Of a stretch of DNA of 64,000 bases, positions 9,378-20,042 are shown one piece after another; position 1 is the first letter of the stretch; each line of letters starts with the position of its first letter. The stretch covers positions 1 to 64,000 of the forward strand of contig JAOSJP010000001.1 of assembly GCA_027494015.1 (NCBI GenBank). The letters are read 5' to 3'. A model generated the notes under the pieces. That model was not told the origin of the DNA. It was given only the letters and a program-made list of their open reading frames with translations, and did no database searches. Position numbers and translations under genes: made by a program. The stretch is from Anaerolineae bacterium. GTDB taxonomy: Bacteria; Chloroflexota; Anaerolineae; Aggregatilineales; Aggregatilineaceae.

Positions 9378-9886
9378 CTACTCGCTGGCCGCGGGTGCTG
9401 CGTCCGACGCGCGGAGCGTCAGCAGCTTGGCGTTGAGCGCGCGCACCAGGTCGTCCACCTTCACCTGCACAGTGACCCCGCGCTGCCCGGCGTTGACCAG
9501 AATAGTCTCGTGCTGCCTGGCCGCATCGTCCAGGTAGACGCCCCACCGCTTGTGAGTGAGGGCCAGCGCGCCGATTCCGCCGGTGCGCAGGCCGGTGGCC
9601 ATCTCCGCGCCGCGCCTGGTGGGCATGGTCGCTTTCTTCTGCCCGATGGATTTGGCGAAGCGCTTGAGATCAAGCTCCTGGTCGGCGGCGATCATGACCA
9701 GGGCGTGCTCGTTGTCCTTGAGCTGCACGACGAGCGTCTTATAGACCTGAGACGGGGGAAGCCCATCGCCTGGGCCGCGCCGATCCCGTCGGTGATGCCC
9801 TCGTCATAGGTGTGGGTTTCGTAGGTTGCGCCATGCGCCTCCAGGAAGCGCATCGCATTGAGCTTCTTGATCTCTGGTGCCGTCAT
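9378..9886 (-). CDS. ybaK: YbaK/ProX-type aminoacyl-tRNA deacylase, one frameshift
   Basis: Predicted to hydrolyse mischarged Cys-tRNA(Pro) or a related substrate in trans. Starting at 9886 it reads MTAPEIKKLNAMRFLEAHGATYETHTYDEG..., typical of the family N-terminus. Near 9757-9762 (a run of five C on the coding strand) the frame changes. Across the junction the corrected frame reads LPPSQVYKTLVVQLKDNEHALVMIAADQ, restoring the VYKTLV segment with the conserved Lys needed for deacylation. The second half continues to GLRTGGIGALAL and ends at 9378. Total length would be about 168 residues, normal for the family. The single-base homopolymer slip is as easily a sequencing error as a real mutation. 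Confidence 0.8.
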
Positions 9887-9909
9887 AAGCGTTCTCCCTC
9901 TGCGAAGGA

Positions 9910-10134
9910 TCAGCGGTGCGCCTGGGAAACGGACTCGCCCAGGTAGCCGATCACCCTGCCGCGCACGTCCAGCAGCGCGTCGCGGTTGATGATCCAGTGC
10001 CGGTTGCCATGCAAATCATAGACGGTACGCCCGCGCACGACCCCTGTCAGGTTGCCGTTGAGATCATAGAGGCGTGTGCCTTCCACGTACCCGAACGCTT
10101 CGCCATCCCGGCTGTAAATGCCTCGTGTGGACAT
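9910..10134 (-). CDS. 74-residue protein made of four 16-residue repeats
   Basis: After MSTRG the protein is four consecutive 16-residue units: IYSRDGEAFGYVEGTR, LYDLNGNLTGVVRGRT, VYDLHGNRHWIINRDA and LLDVRGRVIGYLGESV. Each has the pattern [LIV][YL][DS].[NHRD]G.., suggesting four beta-hairpins. GAAGGGAG lies just upstream of ATG 10134, supporting translation. No signal peptide or membrane segment. It may fold as a small beta-barrel or beta-sheet module or act as a binding adaptor; no function can be assigned. It lies 23 bp upstream of the deacylase gene on the same strand, so the two may be co-transcribed. Confidence 0.75.
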   Translation of the reverse strand: MSTRGIYSRDGEAFGYVEGTRLYDLNGNLTGVVRGRTVYDLHGNRHWIINRDALLDVRGRVIGYLGESVSQAHR

Positions 10135-10391
10135 GTCTCACTCCCTTCTATCTCTGTGCAACGTCCGCCTTCGATACCAGGGTGAGGACGGGGCACGCAG
10201 TGCCCCGCCGTGTGGCTGCTCATGCACCACGCGGGTGTGCCGCCCAGCTTTGCGGCCTGACTCCTATTATAGCAGGAAGCGGGGGGTTGCGGCGGGCATG
10301 TCGCCGGTGGGGGCCTGCTCCAGACCTGCCAAGCGCCGGGGTGTGTGCAAAGGTTGTCAGTGACTCGCTTGACGCCGGGTAGGGTAAAGCT

Positions 10392-10423
10392 CCGTAGGGG
10401 CGTATCGCCATACGCCCCTACGG
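10392..10423. repeat. GTAGGGGCG palindrome, copy 1
   Basis: 14-bp perfect arms (CCGTAGGGGCGTAT and complement) around CGCC. Part of a family also at 16552, 28897, 47985 and 60574. The segment after it (GCAGCAGAGCGGCGCCCC, then CTGACAGGTTTTGCCCGCAC) also occurs in the 6690-7505 array. Confidence 0.8.
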
Positions 10424-10483
10424 GGACGCAGCAGAGCGGCGCCCCTGCCTGACAGGTTTTGCCCGCACTCAAGCGCCCACCGG

Positions 10484-10513
10484 TTGGATTGTGACCTGGG
10501 CCTGGGCTATAAT
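10484..10513 (+). promoter_or_regulatory. Promoter giving a probably leaderless mRNA
   Basis: TTGGAT (10484-10489), an 18-bp spacer and TATAAT (10508-10513). The ATG at 10522 is only 8 nt beyond the -10, so transcription would begin at or next to the start codon. No Shine-Dalgarno sequence is present. Confidence 0.6.
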
Positions 10514-10521
10514 GCCCGCAC

Positions 10522-11019
10522 ATGGCTGATGGAACGCACCGCCTGCGCCGGCCCTGGACTCTGTGGGCGCTCGGCCTGATTGTGATCCTCGTCGGGGCCG
10601 CGAACCTGGCGCTGGCGCTCGATCATGCCTGGCACGCCGGGCGTTACCGCGCGCTGGGAGTCTCCTATCCGCCACTGCTGCGCGCGGCCCTGGCGTTGGG
10701 CTGGGCCGTGCTGCTACTGGCGCTGGGCGCGGGGCTGGCCCGGCGCAAACGATGGGCGCGCCGTTGGCTCGTGCTCGCGCTGAGCAACTACGGCGCATCT
10801 GGCGTGTTATGGACTATTGCCTTCGCCCGCGCTGACTTCGCCCGGCAGCGCATCGCCTTTCAGGCGGTGTTGGTTGTGCTGCTGGTCGGGGCAGCGGCCT
10901 GGGTGATGCGCTGGCGGCGCGTGCGTGCCGCGTTCGAGATGCCGGGCGCTGTGTCTGGCTGCGGGCAGGGCGGGCGAATCGCGGAGAGTGAGCCTGATGA
11001 CGACGAATCCCAGGATTGA
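10522..11019 (+). CDS. Four-helix integral membrane protein, unknown
   Basis: 165 residues with four predicted transmembrane helices ([80 protein letters not shown]) and an acidic C-terminus ending EPDDDESQD. No catalytic motif is visible and I do not recognise the family. It is preceded by a good promoter with no leader, and its last 23 bp overlap the start of the acyl-CoA carboxylase gene, so the two are translationally linked. A regulatory or accessory membrane role is possible but unproven. Confidence 0.7.
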   Translation: MADGTHRLRRPWTLWALGLIVILVGAANLALALDHAWHAGRYRALGVSYPPLLRAALALGWAVLLLALGAGLARRKRWARRWLVLALSNYGASGVLWTIAFARADFARQRIAFQAVLVVLLVGAAAWVMRWRRVRAAFEMPGAVSGCGQGGRIAESEPDDDESQD

Positions 11020-12553
11020 ACAACTCAACCAGATGCGACTGCAAAGCGCGGCAGGCGGCGGCCCGGATCGCGTGGAGAAGCAGCACAAGTCCGGCAAGCT
11101 GACCGCCCGCGAGCGGCTCGATCTGCTGCTCGATCCGGGCAGCTTCCGCGAGATGGACGCTTTTGTGGTGCACCGCGAGCGCAATTTCGGCATGGACGAG
11201 CCGGACAAGCAGTTCCTCGGCGATAGCGTCGTCACCGGTTGGGGGACGATCAACGGGCGGCTGGTCTACGTCTTCTCGCAGGACTTCACGGTGATGGGCG
11301 GCTCGCTGAGCGAAGTGCACGCCGAGAAGATCTGCAAGATCATGGAGATGGCCATGAAGAACGGCGCGCCGGTCGTTGGCCTCAACGATTCCGGCGGAGC
11401 GCGTATTCAGGAGGGCGTGGTCAGCCTGGGTGGCTACGCCGACATCTTCCTGCGCAACACGCTGGCCAGCGGCGTGATTCCGCAGATCAGCGTGATCATG
11501 GGGCCGTGCGCGGGCGGCGCGGTCTACAGCCCGGCGCTGACCGACTTCGTGTTCATGGTCAAGGACACGTCGTACATGTTTGTCACCGGGCCGGATGTGG
11601 TGCGCGCCGTGACGCATGAGGATGTCACCTTTGAGGAGCTGGGCGGGGCCATGACCCACAACACGCTCAGCGGGGTGAGCCATGTGGCGGCCAACAGCGA
11701 AGAGGACGCGCTCTTCCTCATCCGCGAGATTCTGGGCTACATGCCGCAGAACAACATGGAAGACCCGCCCTTCGAGCCGAGCAGGGATGACCCGCTGCGC
11801 ACCGAAAACGCGCTCAACGACATCGTGCCCGACGACCCCAGCAAGCCCTACAACATCAAGGATGTGATCAGGCTGATCGCCGACGAAGGCCGCTTTTTCG
11901 AGATTCACGAGCACTACGCGCAGAACATCGTTGTCGGATTCGCCCGGCTGGGCGGCTTCAGCGTGGGCATCGTCGCCAACCAGCCGGCGGTGCTGGCCGG
12001 CGTGCTGGACATCAAGGCCAGCGAGAAGGCGGCGCGCTTCATCCGCTTCTGCGATTGCTTCAACATCCCGGTCATCACCTTCGAGGACGTGCCCGGCTTC
12101 ATGCCCGGCACCGACCAGGAGCACGGCGGGATCATCCGCGCTGGGGCTAAGCTGCTCTATGCCTACTGCGAGGCGACCGTGCCCAAGATCACCGTCGTGA
12201 CGCGCAAAGCCTACGGCGGGGCCTACTGCGTCATGAACAGCAAGCACATCCGCAGCGACCTCAACCTGGCCTGGCCGACGGCGGAATTGGCCGTCATGGG
12301 GCCGGACGGCGCGGTGAATATCATCTTCCGCCGCGAGCTGCTGGAGGCCGACGACCCGGCAGCGCGCAAGGCGGAGCTGGTGCAGGACTACCGCGACCGC
12401 TTCGCCAACCCCTATGTGGCGGCGGCGCGCGGCTACATTGACGACGTGATCGTGCCCTCGGAGACGCGCCCGCGCCTGATCAACGCGCTGGGGATGCTGC
12501 AAAACAAGCGCGACAGCAACCCGCCCAAGAAGCATGGGAATATCCCGCTGTAG
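10997..12553 (+). CDS. Acyl-CoA carboxylase carboxyltransferase subunit (propionyl/acetyl-CoA type)
   Basis: Transfers carboxyl from carboxybiotin to acetyl- or propionyl-CoA. ATG 10997 ([14 protein letters not shown]) lies after GGAGAG and overlaps the previous gene by 23 bp; 518 residues match PccB/AccD-type carboxyltransferases. Motifs: [16 protein letters not shown] near the N-terminus, the first oxyanion region [16 protein letters not shown], and the second-half segments [20 protein letters not shown] and [12 protein letters not shown]. Its partners, biotin carboxylase (14886) and biotin carrier (19512), lie downstream, separated by a restriction-modification pair and other genes. This suggests an originally tighter operon. 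Acetyl- versus propionyl-CoA preference cannot be decided here. Confidence 0.93.
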   Translation: MTTNPRIEQLNQMRLQSAAGGGPDRVEKQHKSGKLTARERLDLLLDPGSFREMDAFVVHRERNFGMDEPDKQFLGDSVVTGWGTINGRLVYVFSQDFTVMGGSLSEVHAEKICKIMEMAMKNGAPVVGLNDSGGARIQEGVVSLGGYADIFLRNTLASGVIPQISVIMGPCAGGAVYSPALTDFVFMVKDTSYMFVTGPDVVRAVTHEDVTFEELGGAMTHNTLSGVSHVAANSEEDALFLIREILGYMPQNNMEDPPFEPSRDDPLRTENALNDIVPDDPSKPYNIKDVIRLIADEGRFFEIHEHYAQNIVVGFARLGGFSVGIVANQPAVLAGVLDIKASEKAARFIRFCDCFNIPVITFEDVPGFMPGTDQEHGGIIRAGAKLLYAYCEATVPKITVVTRKAYGGAYCVMNSKHIRSDLNLAWPTAELAVMGPDGAVNIIFRRELLEADDPAARKAELVQDYRDRFANPYVAAARGYIDDVIVPSETRPRLINALGMLQNKRDSNPPKKHGNIPL

Positions 12554-12577
12554 GGCGGGCGGGTGGAGGAGAACGCC

Positions 12578-13541
12578 ATGCGAAACCTGCCCCTCTTTGG
12601 CTCTCAGGTGGAGATTGCCAGCCACTTCGATCCGGCGGCAAGCCTGGTGCTGTTTCAGGGTGATGTCAATGACCTGCTTGCGACGATCCCGGATGAGACG
12701 GTGAGCCTGATCATCACTTCTCCTCCCTACAATCTGGGCAAGGAGTACGAGGATCGCACGTCTATTGAGTCCTACCTGGCTGCTCAGACGGACACGATAG
12801 CCCAGCTTTACCGGGTGCTGCGCTCAGACGGGAGCCTCTGCTGGCAGGTGGGCAACTTCGTGGAGAGGGGGGAGGTATTTCCCCTGGATATTCTCTACTA
12901 CCCCATCTTCAAGAGATTGGGGCTGTCGCTCAGGAACCGCATCATCTGGCATTTCGGGCATGGTCTCCACACCAGGAAGCGCTTCTCCGGGCGCTATGAG
13001 ACAATCCTCTGGTTTACCAAGAGCGACGAGTATGTTTTCAACCTGGACGATGTGCGTGTACCGGCCAAATACCCTGGCAAGCTGCACTATAAGGGGCCAA
13101 ACAGAGGCAAGCCATCGGGCAACCATTGGGGAAGAATCCGTCGGATGTGTGGGAGATACTGCTTGAGGACTGGGAAGAGTGCTTTTGGGACATCCCCAAT
13201 GTGAAGTCGAACCATCCAAGAAGACGATACATCCCTGCCAGTTCCCGGTTGAGCTGGTCGAACGCTGTGTGCTTGCGCTCACCCATGAAGGGGACTGGGT
13301 TCTTGACCCGTATGCCGGGGTTGGCTCGACGCTGATCGCGGCTGTCAAGAATGGTCGTCGGGGGGTGGGGAGCGAGAAAGAAGCGCAGTACGTTGAGATT
13401 GCACGTGAGCGGCTGATCGCCTACTACAACGGGACGCTCAAACTCAGGCCGCTGGGAAGGCCGGTCCATAAGCCGTCAGGACGCGAGAAAGTCTCGCGGA
13501 TTCCCGATGAATGGAAGTCATCGCCAAAGGATGGATACTGA
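12578..13541 (+). CDS. Type II DNA methyltransferase (m4C, beta class), two frameshifts
   Basis: Predicted N4-cytosine DNA methyltransferase partnering the BstYI/BglII-like nuclease that follows. ATG 12578 has GGAGGAG 6 nt upstream. Motif IV TSPPYN is at residues 47-52; the S-P-P-Y form favours N4-cytosine. The SAM-binding motif I, DPYAGVGST, lies near the C-terminus, so the IV-then-I order makes it beta class. The frame breaks twice: at the GGGG run near 13127 (correct reading NHWGKNPSDVWEILLEDWEE) and near 13213 (NHPKKTIHPCQFP). Each needs one extra base. All motifs survive across the three frames. The stop overlaps the nuclease start as TGATG. Confidence 0.85.
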
Positions 13542-14113
13542 TGATTGTTGCTGGCATATACTCTTTCAAGAATGGAAAAGAGACTCTTGAAGCTGGTTTT
13601 CCGGCAGCACTTGATGAGATTCTCCAGATTATTGCGAGCGTGGATGCGGCGGTGTGCAAGACCAAGACCAGCGAAGAGCGGACCATGGTGGGGCGCACAT
13701 TATACAGCCCGCGCGAACTGAACCGGGTTTACGCCGAGATGTTTCGACAGCATGGCTGGCGCACCGAGCGCGTCCCCTGCGACTATTCCTCGGCGTACTA
13801 TGTCGAAGGGTATACCTCGTCCGCGTCATCGCAAGGTGCTTTCCGCGAGATGGACTTCGTGAAGGACAGGGTTGGCGTGGAAGTGCAGTTCGGCAAGTAC
13901 GCCTTCATGGTCTACAACGTATGCGCCAAGATAACCATCTTCCGCAACTGTGGCATCATTGCAGCCGGAGTCGAGATCGTGCCAGTCAAAGACCTGGCTA
14001 ACGAGATGTCAACAGGCGTATCCTACTTCGAACAGATCGTATGGGATCTAGAACATCGTGGGGAGGCCGACATTGACATTCCTGTGCTGGTATTGGGCGT
14101 AGCGGCTGAATAG
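13541..14113 (+). CDS. BstYI/BglII-family type II restriction endonuclease
   Basis: A 190-residue protein resembling BstYI from memory along its length: IYSFKNGKETLEAGF, DAAVCKTKTSEERT, GRTLYSPRELN, and the catalytic region DFVKDRVGVEVQFGKY. This last gives Asp105-X8-Glu114-X-Gln116, the unusual D...E-X-Q metal site of the BglII/BstYI group. The C-terminus has GVEIVPVKDL and EMSTGVSYFEQ, also family-like. ATG 13541 overlaps the methyltransferase stop by one base, so the pair is translationally coupled; ATG 13511 is a less likely longer start. The recognition site is expected to contain GATC (RGATCY for BstYI, AGATCT for BglII), but that is inference. The nuclease frame is intact while the methyltransferase frame is broken. 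Confidence 0.87.
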   Translation: MIVAGIYSFKNGKETLEAGFPAALDEILQIIASVDAAVCKTKTSEERTMVGRTLYSPRELNRVYAEMFRQHGWRTERVPCDYSSAYYVEGYTSSASSQGAFREMDFVKDRVGVEVQFGKYAFMVYNVCAKITIFRNCGIIAAGVEIVPVKDLANEMSTGVSYFEQIVWDLEHRGEADIDIPVLVLGVAAE

Positions 14114-14316
14114 AGGCTCCGGCAAGCAGCAGTCCGAAGTGCTGCCAGGGTCGTTGGCGTGGGCGATTGCAGGCTAGTGCGCCCGGCTGAGTATGGGCGG
14201 GATGATAGTGCGCTCTCTGGGGCGGCGATTGGCGCGGCAGAATGACTTTGCGCCTGAGCCGGTCGTACGGACGATGTCAAGGCGCTGCGGGCGCGCTGCC
14301 GGGAAGGGGCGAGGTT

Positions 14317-14885
14317 GTGAGTCTCACACACCAGGGCAAAAGGCTGCCTGTCCGGCTCGTGAAGGAACGGGCCGCGCCAGAGACCTGGCTGGTCGTCCAG
14401 GCGGCGGCCCTGCTGCAATCGGTGGCGACGGCCAATTACGCCTGCTACGGGCGGGCCGGCGTGCCACGCTACCCGCGCCCGGCGGCGAGCACGCCCCCCG
14501 CAGGCCCGGCCACGCTGTGCGTCGAGGCCCTGCTGCGCGACCCGGCGGGCGAGGTGACGCTGGCCTTTCTCGACCTCGACCTGGTGCTGCACCAGCAGGA
14601 CCAGCGCCAGGTTGTCTGGGGCGGCTATGATACGGCCCGCCATGTGCAGGTGGCCTGGGTGTGGGACTTTTATCGCATTCTGAGTCACGCCGTGCTGCGC
14701 GGCGCGCTCCCGCCCCAGAACAGCGCGCCCGATGCAGCGTGGAACGCTGCGGTTGAGGCGCTGCGCGCTGTGAGGCCGGATTTCACCATCGAATTCCATG
14801 TGCGGTCGGCCTGCGGAGACATTCACCAGGCGCATCGCGTCGAGCGTCCGGCGGTCGCGTGGTCGCCGGACAAGGCAGGGAAACC

Positions 14886-14889
<4 letters not shown>
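14317..14889 (+). CDS. Unknown protein coupled to biotin carboxylase
   Basis: About 190 residues from GTG 14317 (preceded by GAAGGGGCGAGG); an open frame extends upstream to ATG 14242. The protein reads as one compact domain with LPVRLVKERAAPETWLVVQAA, LAFLDLDLVLHQQDQRQVVW and FTIEFHVRSACGD. No signal peptide, no membrane helix, and no motif I can assign. The stop TGA (14887-14889) overlaps the ATG of the biotin carboxylase gene as ATGA. Tight translational coupling therefore suggests a partner or regulator of the carboxylase, though this is inference from position only. Confidence 0.6.
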
Positions 14890-16439
<1,550 letters not shown>

Positions 16440-16551
16440 GGGGGTCAGGTTGTTGGTGATTGGTTTTTGGTGCATGGTTGTCGGCGGATGGCGGTGTGAG
16501 GCTGGCAGCGCGCCTTTAAATGCGCGTTAACGCACTCGTTCGGTAAACGTC

Positions 16552-16583
16552 TGTAGGGGCGGGTTCGCAAACCCGCCCCTGCA
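16552..16583. repeat. GTAGGGGCG palindrome, copy 2
   Basis: 14-bp arms with one G-T wobble (TGTAGGGGCGGGTT ... AACCCGCCCCTGCA), loop CGCA. It lies between biotin carboxylase and the antiporter and could also act as a weak terminator, but no T-run follows. Confidence 0.75.
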
Positions 16584-16644
16584 AGGCCTTTGTGTACATT
16601 GCCTGTCTTGCCTGTCGAAATCTCGCGGAGTCGTGCGGGGGACC

Positions 16645-17724
16645 ATGGGACGGACATTCGAACCCAAGAAGCTGGTAAGCCTCAACACGCTGCTGCTGTT
16701 TGGCGTAGTTGCCGTGCTGCTGCGCGCGTCCGGCGGCGACGACGTGGCTATCTTCGCCACCTCCGCGCTGGCGATCATCCCGCTGGCCGGGCTGATCGGC
16801 GGGGCGACCGAGGAGATCGCCGCGCGCGTCGGCTCGCGCATCGGCGGGCTGCTCAATGCCACGCTGGGCAACGCCGCCGAGCTGATCATCACCATCTTCG
16901 CCCTCAAAGAGGGGCTGGTCGAACTGGTGCGCGCCTCGATCATCGGCTCGGTGCTCGGCAACCTGCTGCTGGTGATGGGCCTGGCCATCTTCCTGGGTGG
17001 GCTGCGGCACGGCATCCAGACCTTCGACCGCCGCCAGGCGGCGATGAATGCCACGCTGCTCATCCTGGCCTTCATGGCGCTGGCCATTCCCTCGCTGTTC
17101 GACCACACGTTTGTCGAAACGCAGGAGTTCGCGTCGGAGCTGCTGCTGAGCGAGGGCATCGCCCTGATCCTGATCGCGCTGTATGGAGCCAATATCGCCT
17201 ACTCGCTGCTGGCGGGCGGCGCTCACGACGACGGACACCAGCACGAGCCGCAGTGGTCGCTGCGGCGCGCGCTGGGCGTGCTGGCCTTCGCCACGCTGGG
17301 CATCGTCGTCATGTCCGAGTTTCTGGTGGGGACGGTCGAGCCGGTCGTCGAGGAGCTGGGCTGGAGCGAGCTATTCGTCGGCGTGATCATCGTGCCGATC
17401 ATCGGCAACGTGGCCGAGCACCTGGTGGCCGTGCAGGTGGCGATGAAGAACCGCATGGAACTGAGCATGACCATCGCCCTGGGATCGAGCCTGCAAATCG
17501 CGCTGTTTGTCGCGCCGGTGCTGGTCTTCATCAGCCTGCTTTTCGAGCAAAAGCTGATCCTGGCCTTTTCGCTGCCGGAGATCATCGCGCTGGCGGCGGC
17601 GTCCTATGTGGCGGCGCTGGTGGCCGAAGACGGCGAGTCCAACTGGTTCGAGGGCTTGATGCTGCTGGCAGTCTATGTTATTGTCGCGCTGGCGTTCTTC
17701 TTGCTGCCGGAGGCGCACGGCTGA
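16645..17724 (+). CDS. Calcium/proton antiporter (CaCA superfamily, CAX type)
   Basis: Integral membrane Ca2+/H+ exchanger. 359 residues from ATG 16645, about ten predicted membrane helices in two homologous halves. The paired alpha-repeat signatures are visible. The first has GGATEEIAARVGSRIGGLLN, then ATLGNAAELIITIFAL. The second has PIIGNVAEHLVAVQVAMKNR, then MELSMTIALGSSLQIALFVAP. The two G-N-x-x-E motifs hold the ion-binding acidic residues. An acidic/His loop between halves (HDDGHQHEPQ) is typical of CAX regulatory loops. A GTG at 16633 is an alternative start. It stands alone between the biotin carboxylase and a repeat. Confidence 0.92.
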   Translation: MGRTFEPKKLVSLNTLLLFGVVAVLLRASGGDDVAIFATSALAIIPLAGLIGGATEEIAARVGSRIGGLLNATLGNAAELIITIFALKEGLVELVRASIIGSVLGNLLLVMGLAIFLGGLRHGIQTFDRRQAAMNATLLILAFMALAIPSLFDHTFVETQEFASELLLSEGIALILIALYGANIAYSLLAGGAHDDGHQHEPQWSLRRALGVLAFATLGIVVMSEFLVGTVEPVVEELGWSELFVGVIIVPIIGNVAEHLVAVQVAMKNRMELSMTIALGSSLQIALFVAPVLVFISLLFEQKLILAFSLPEIIALAAASYVAALVAEDGESNWFEGLMLLAVYVIVALAFFLLPEAHG

Positions 17725-17775
17725 GGGTTCACGAGCGAGATGTAGCTGGGGGAGGTTCTGGAATGCCTGCTGAAT

Positions 17776-17885
17776 GTCTCCCCCTCAATCCCCCCTCCAG
17801 CCAAGCTAGAGAGGGGACGATCTGGCAAGCGTTTCTCCCCTTCCCCTAGCTCGGCTGGGGAAGGGGCCGGGGGATAGGGGCCTTC
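17776..17885. repeat. Interspersed palindromic repeat, CCTCTCCAGC type
   Basis: CCCCCTCCAGCCAAGCTAGA then GGGGACGA and CTTCCCCTAGCTCGGCTGGG plus GGAAGGGGCCGGGGGATAGG. This is two nested imperfect palindromes. The same module forms one end of the MITE at 3934 and parts of 9118 and 57405. Confidence 0.65.
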
Positions 17886-17973
17886 TGCTGACTGCCCACC
17901 TACCTGCTCGTGGCTCCCGCGCCTGAAGAGACGCCGCTTTCCTTCGCGTGTATGTGAGAGTCTGGAGAGACTG

Positions 17974-19287
17974 ATGAGCCGTATCATCCGAAGTCTATCG
18001 CCCGTGCTGGTAGTGCTTGCGGTGCTGAGCGCGCTGTTGCCAGGAAGGATGGCATCGGCGCAGGACGCCCAGACGCCCGCCGAAATCTGCGCGGCGGCGA
18101 CCGCAAACGTGGCCGAGCCGGAAACGCGCGAATTTGCTGCCGCCGAAGAGGTGCTCGAAGATGGCGTGGATTACTGGACGGTACTCTGCACGGCAGCCGG
18201 GCCGATCTACCTGGACCTGTACGAAGCCGAGTCACCGCTGACGGTCAACAACTTCGTCTTCCTGGCCGGGCAGGGGTTCTTCAACAACACCACCTTCCAC
18301 CGCGTGCTGCCGGGCTTCATGGCCCAGGGCGGGGATCCGTCCGGCACGGGCAGCGGCGGGCCGGGCTATACCTTCGAGGACGAGACGGCCAACGGGTTGG
18401 TCTTCGACACCTACGGACTGCTGGCGATGGCCAACGCCGGGGCGAACACCAATGGCAGCCAGTTCTTCCTCACGACCGCGCCGACCGCCTGGCTGAACGG
18501 CAACCACACCATCTTTGGGCGCGTGTATGAGGGCATCGAGCGCGTTGAGCTGCTCACCCCGCGCGATCCGGAATATCTTCCGAGCTATGACGGCACGGCT
18601 CTGGAAACGGTGGTCATTGTCGAAGACCCGGCCAGCATAGCCGCCACGCCCGACGGGCCGCCCGCCATCTCGCATTTCCAGGCGGTTCTTTTGTTGGCGG
18701 TGCCGCTGACGCTCAACGAGCAGTTCGTCGTTGACGCCGACCTGTCGCAGGAGCACGACCTGGAGGCCGAGGCTGCCTATTGGGGCGGCCAGGGCGAGGG
18801 CCTGGAAGCGGCCATGCACGACTACCTGAGCGGGCAGGGCTTTGTGGGCGCGGCGGCGATTGTGACCGCGCTCAGCGAGTGCCCGGAAGACCCGGCCACG
18901 CTGCCGATCTGGGGCGTGGGCCTGCGCGTGCTGGAGTTCGGCGACGCGGAGACCGCACAGGCGGTGGTCTTCGACGACGCGCGGGCGGCGCTGCTCACCG
19001 AGGCCGGCGCGTTCGACGAGTACAGCGACCCCGCCGAATTCACGGGGCGCGTGTTCAGCCACAAGCTGGCCGAGGGCACGGGATGCGGCGCGAGCAGCAC
19101 GGCCTACCGGCTTGAGTTCCCCTATGGGCGCTATGTCGTGGTCACCGAGCTGACACTGGATGATGCGTTCATCGGCCCGGAGACAGAGCCGACAGCCGCC
19201 CAGTATCTTGCCTTCGTGCTGGAAGACTTGTTGTTCGGCACGCTGGGTGGCACCCTGGATCGTGGTAACGCGGACCTGGCCGAATAA
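17974..19287 (+). CDS. Secreted cyclophilin-type peptidyl-prolyl isomerase with extra C-terminal domain
   Basis: Catalyses cis-trans isomerisation of Xaa-Pro bonds outside the cytoplasm. 437 residues. The N-terminus MSRIIRSLSPVLVVLAVLSA...MASAQ is a signal peptide with AxA-like cleavage. The cyclophilin domain (about 60-215) carries the active-site Arg and neighbours in FHRVLPGFMAQGGDPSGTGS, then YTFEDE, NTNGSQFFLT and HTIFGRV. Residues 230-437 form a second domain of unknown type with two Cys (LSECPEDP, EGTGCGASSTAY) that could bridge; similar tails occur in Chloroflexota secreted proteins. It lies alone between repeat blocks. Confidence is high for the cyclophilin part, low for any role of the tail. 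Confidence 0.9.
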   Translation: MSRIIRSLSPVLVVLAVLSALLPGRMASAQDAQTPAEICAAATANVAEPETREFAAAEEVLEDGVDYWTVLCTAAGPIYLDLYEAESPLTVNNFVFLAGQGFFNNTTFHRVLPGFMAQGGDPSGTGSGGPGYTFEDETANGLVFDTYGLLAMANAGANTNGSQFFLTTAPTAWLNGNHTIFGRVYEGIERVELLTPRDPEYLPSYDGTALETVVIVEDPASIAATPDGPPAISHFQAVLLLAVPLTLNEQFVVDADLSQEHDLEAEAAYWGGQGEGLEAAMHDYLSGQGFVGAAAIVTALSECPEDPATLPIWGVGLRVLEFGDAETAQAVVFDDARAALLTEAGAFDEYSDPAEFTGRVFSHKLAEGTGCGASSTAYRLEFPYGRYVVVTELTLDDAFIGPETEPTAAQYLAFVLEDLLFGTLGGTLDRGNADLAE

Positions 19288-19500
19288 TGGATTGCGAATT
19301 GCGGATTGCGAATTGCGGATGGCGGATGGCGAAATTCGAATTGTAAGACCTCTCCGAGATATGGTTACAAAGTGCCCCATCCCCAGCCCTTCCCCACGCT
19401 GCGGATGGGGGATGGCGAAATTCGGCCAAAGATGTGGGTGATCCCTCGCCGTTTACGGAGAGGGAGCCGGGGGTGAGCCTGGCGAGTGTAGCGAGCGGAG
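19288..19500. repeat. Short direct repeats followed by a degenerate palindromic repeat
   Basis: 19288-19335 repeats the motif GATTGCGAATTGCG / GGATGGCGGATGGCGAA. 19370-19490 holds the CCCCATCCCC...GGATGGGGGATGG and CGCCGTTTACGGAGAGGGAG modules with AAAGATGTGGGT, the same tail seen near 28870. No gene. Confidence 0.6.
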
Positions 19501-19511
19501 ATCATGCGCGC

Positions 19512-20009
19512 ATGAGATACCAGACGATCGTCAACGGCCAGACGTTCGACATCGAGATCAACGAGGATGGGCGCGTCCTGGTCAATGGCGAGGTGCGCGC
19601 GGTGGACTTTCGCGCTCTGCGCCAGGGTGAACTGTATTCGGTGCTGCTCGATCACCGCAGCTATGAGGCGGTCGTGGACGAGCGCGACGACCTCTACCAC
19701 GTGCTGCTGGCCGGCGATATGTACGAAGTGCAGGTGACCGACGAGCGCAGCCGCCGCCTGGCCAGCGCGTTCATGGCCTTTGGCGACATGGGCGGCGAGG
19801 TACCTGTTCGCGCGCCCATGCCGGGGCTGATCGTGCGCGTGCCGGTGAGCGAAGGCGAGCCGGTGAGCAAGGGCCAGACGGTGGCCATCCTCGAATCCAT
19901 GAAGATGGAGAACGAGCTGAAGTCGCCGCGCGATGGCACGGTTCACCACATCCACACCAGGGCTGGCGAGAACGTCGAGCAGAACAAGGTGCTGGTCACC
20001 ATCGCGTAG
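19512..20009 (+). CDS. Biotin carboxyl carrier protein of acyl-CoA carboxylase
   Basis: Carries biotin between the carboxylase and carboxyltransferase sites. 165 residues from ATG 19512. Residues 1-85 form a beta-rich segment (MRYQTIVNGQTFDIEINEDG, with repeated VLLDHRSYEAVVDERDDLYH). The C-terminal biotinyl domain begins at VRAPMPGLIVRVPVSEGEPV and contains ESMKMENE with biotinylated Lys131, ending AGENVEQNKVLVTIA. The MKM motif is intact. It lies 3 kb downstream of biotin carboxylase, separated by an antiporter and a cyclophilin, so the carboxylase genes are scattered in one strand rather than in a strict operon. A terminator follows about 75 bp downstream. Confidence 0.92.
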   Translation: MRYQTIVNGQTFDIEINEDGRVLVNGEVRAVDFRALRQGELYSVLLDHRSYEAVVDERDDLYHVLLAGDMYEVQVTDERSRRLASAFMAFGDMGGEVPVRAPMPGLIVRVPVSEGEPVSKGQTVAILESMKMENELKSPRDGTVHHIHTRAGENVEQNKVLVTIA

Positions 20010-20042
20010 GGCAGGCGCGCGGCACGACGCCGCGCACGACGG

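Noticed and set aside
10814..12625. Long minus-strand open frame antisense to the carboxyltransferase gene
   Set aside because: High GC leaves few stops in the antisense frame. The product has no recognisable domain and the plus strand is clearly coding.
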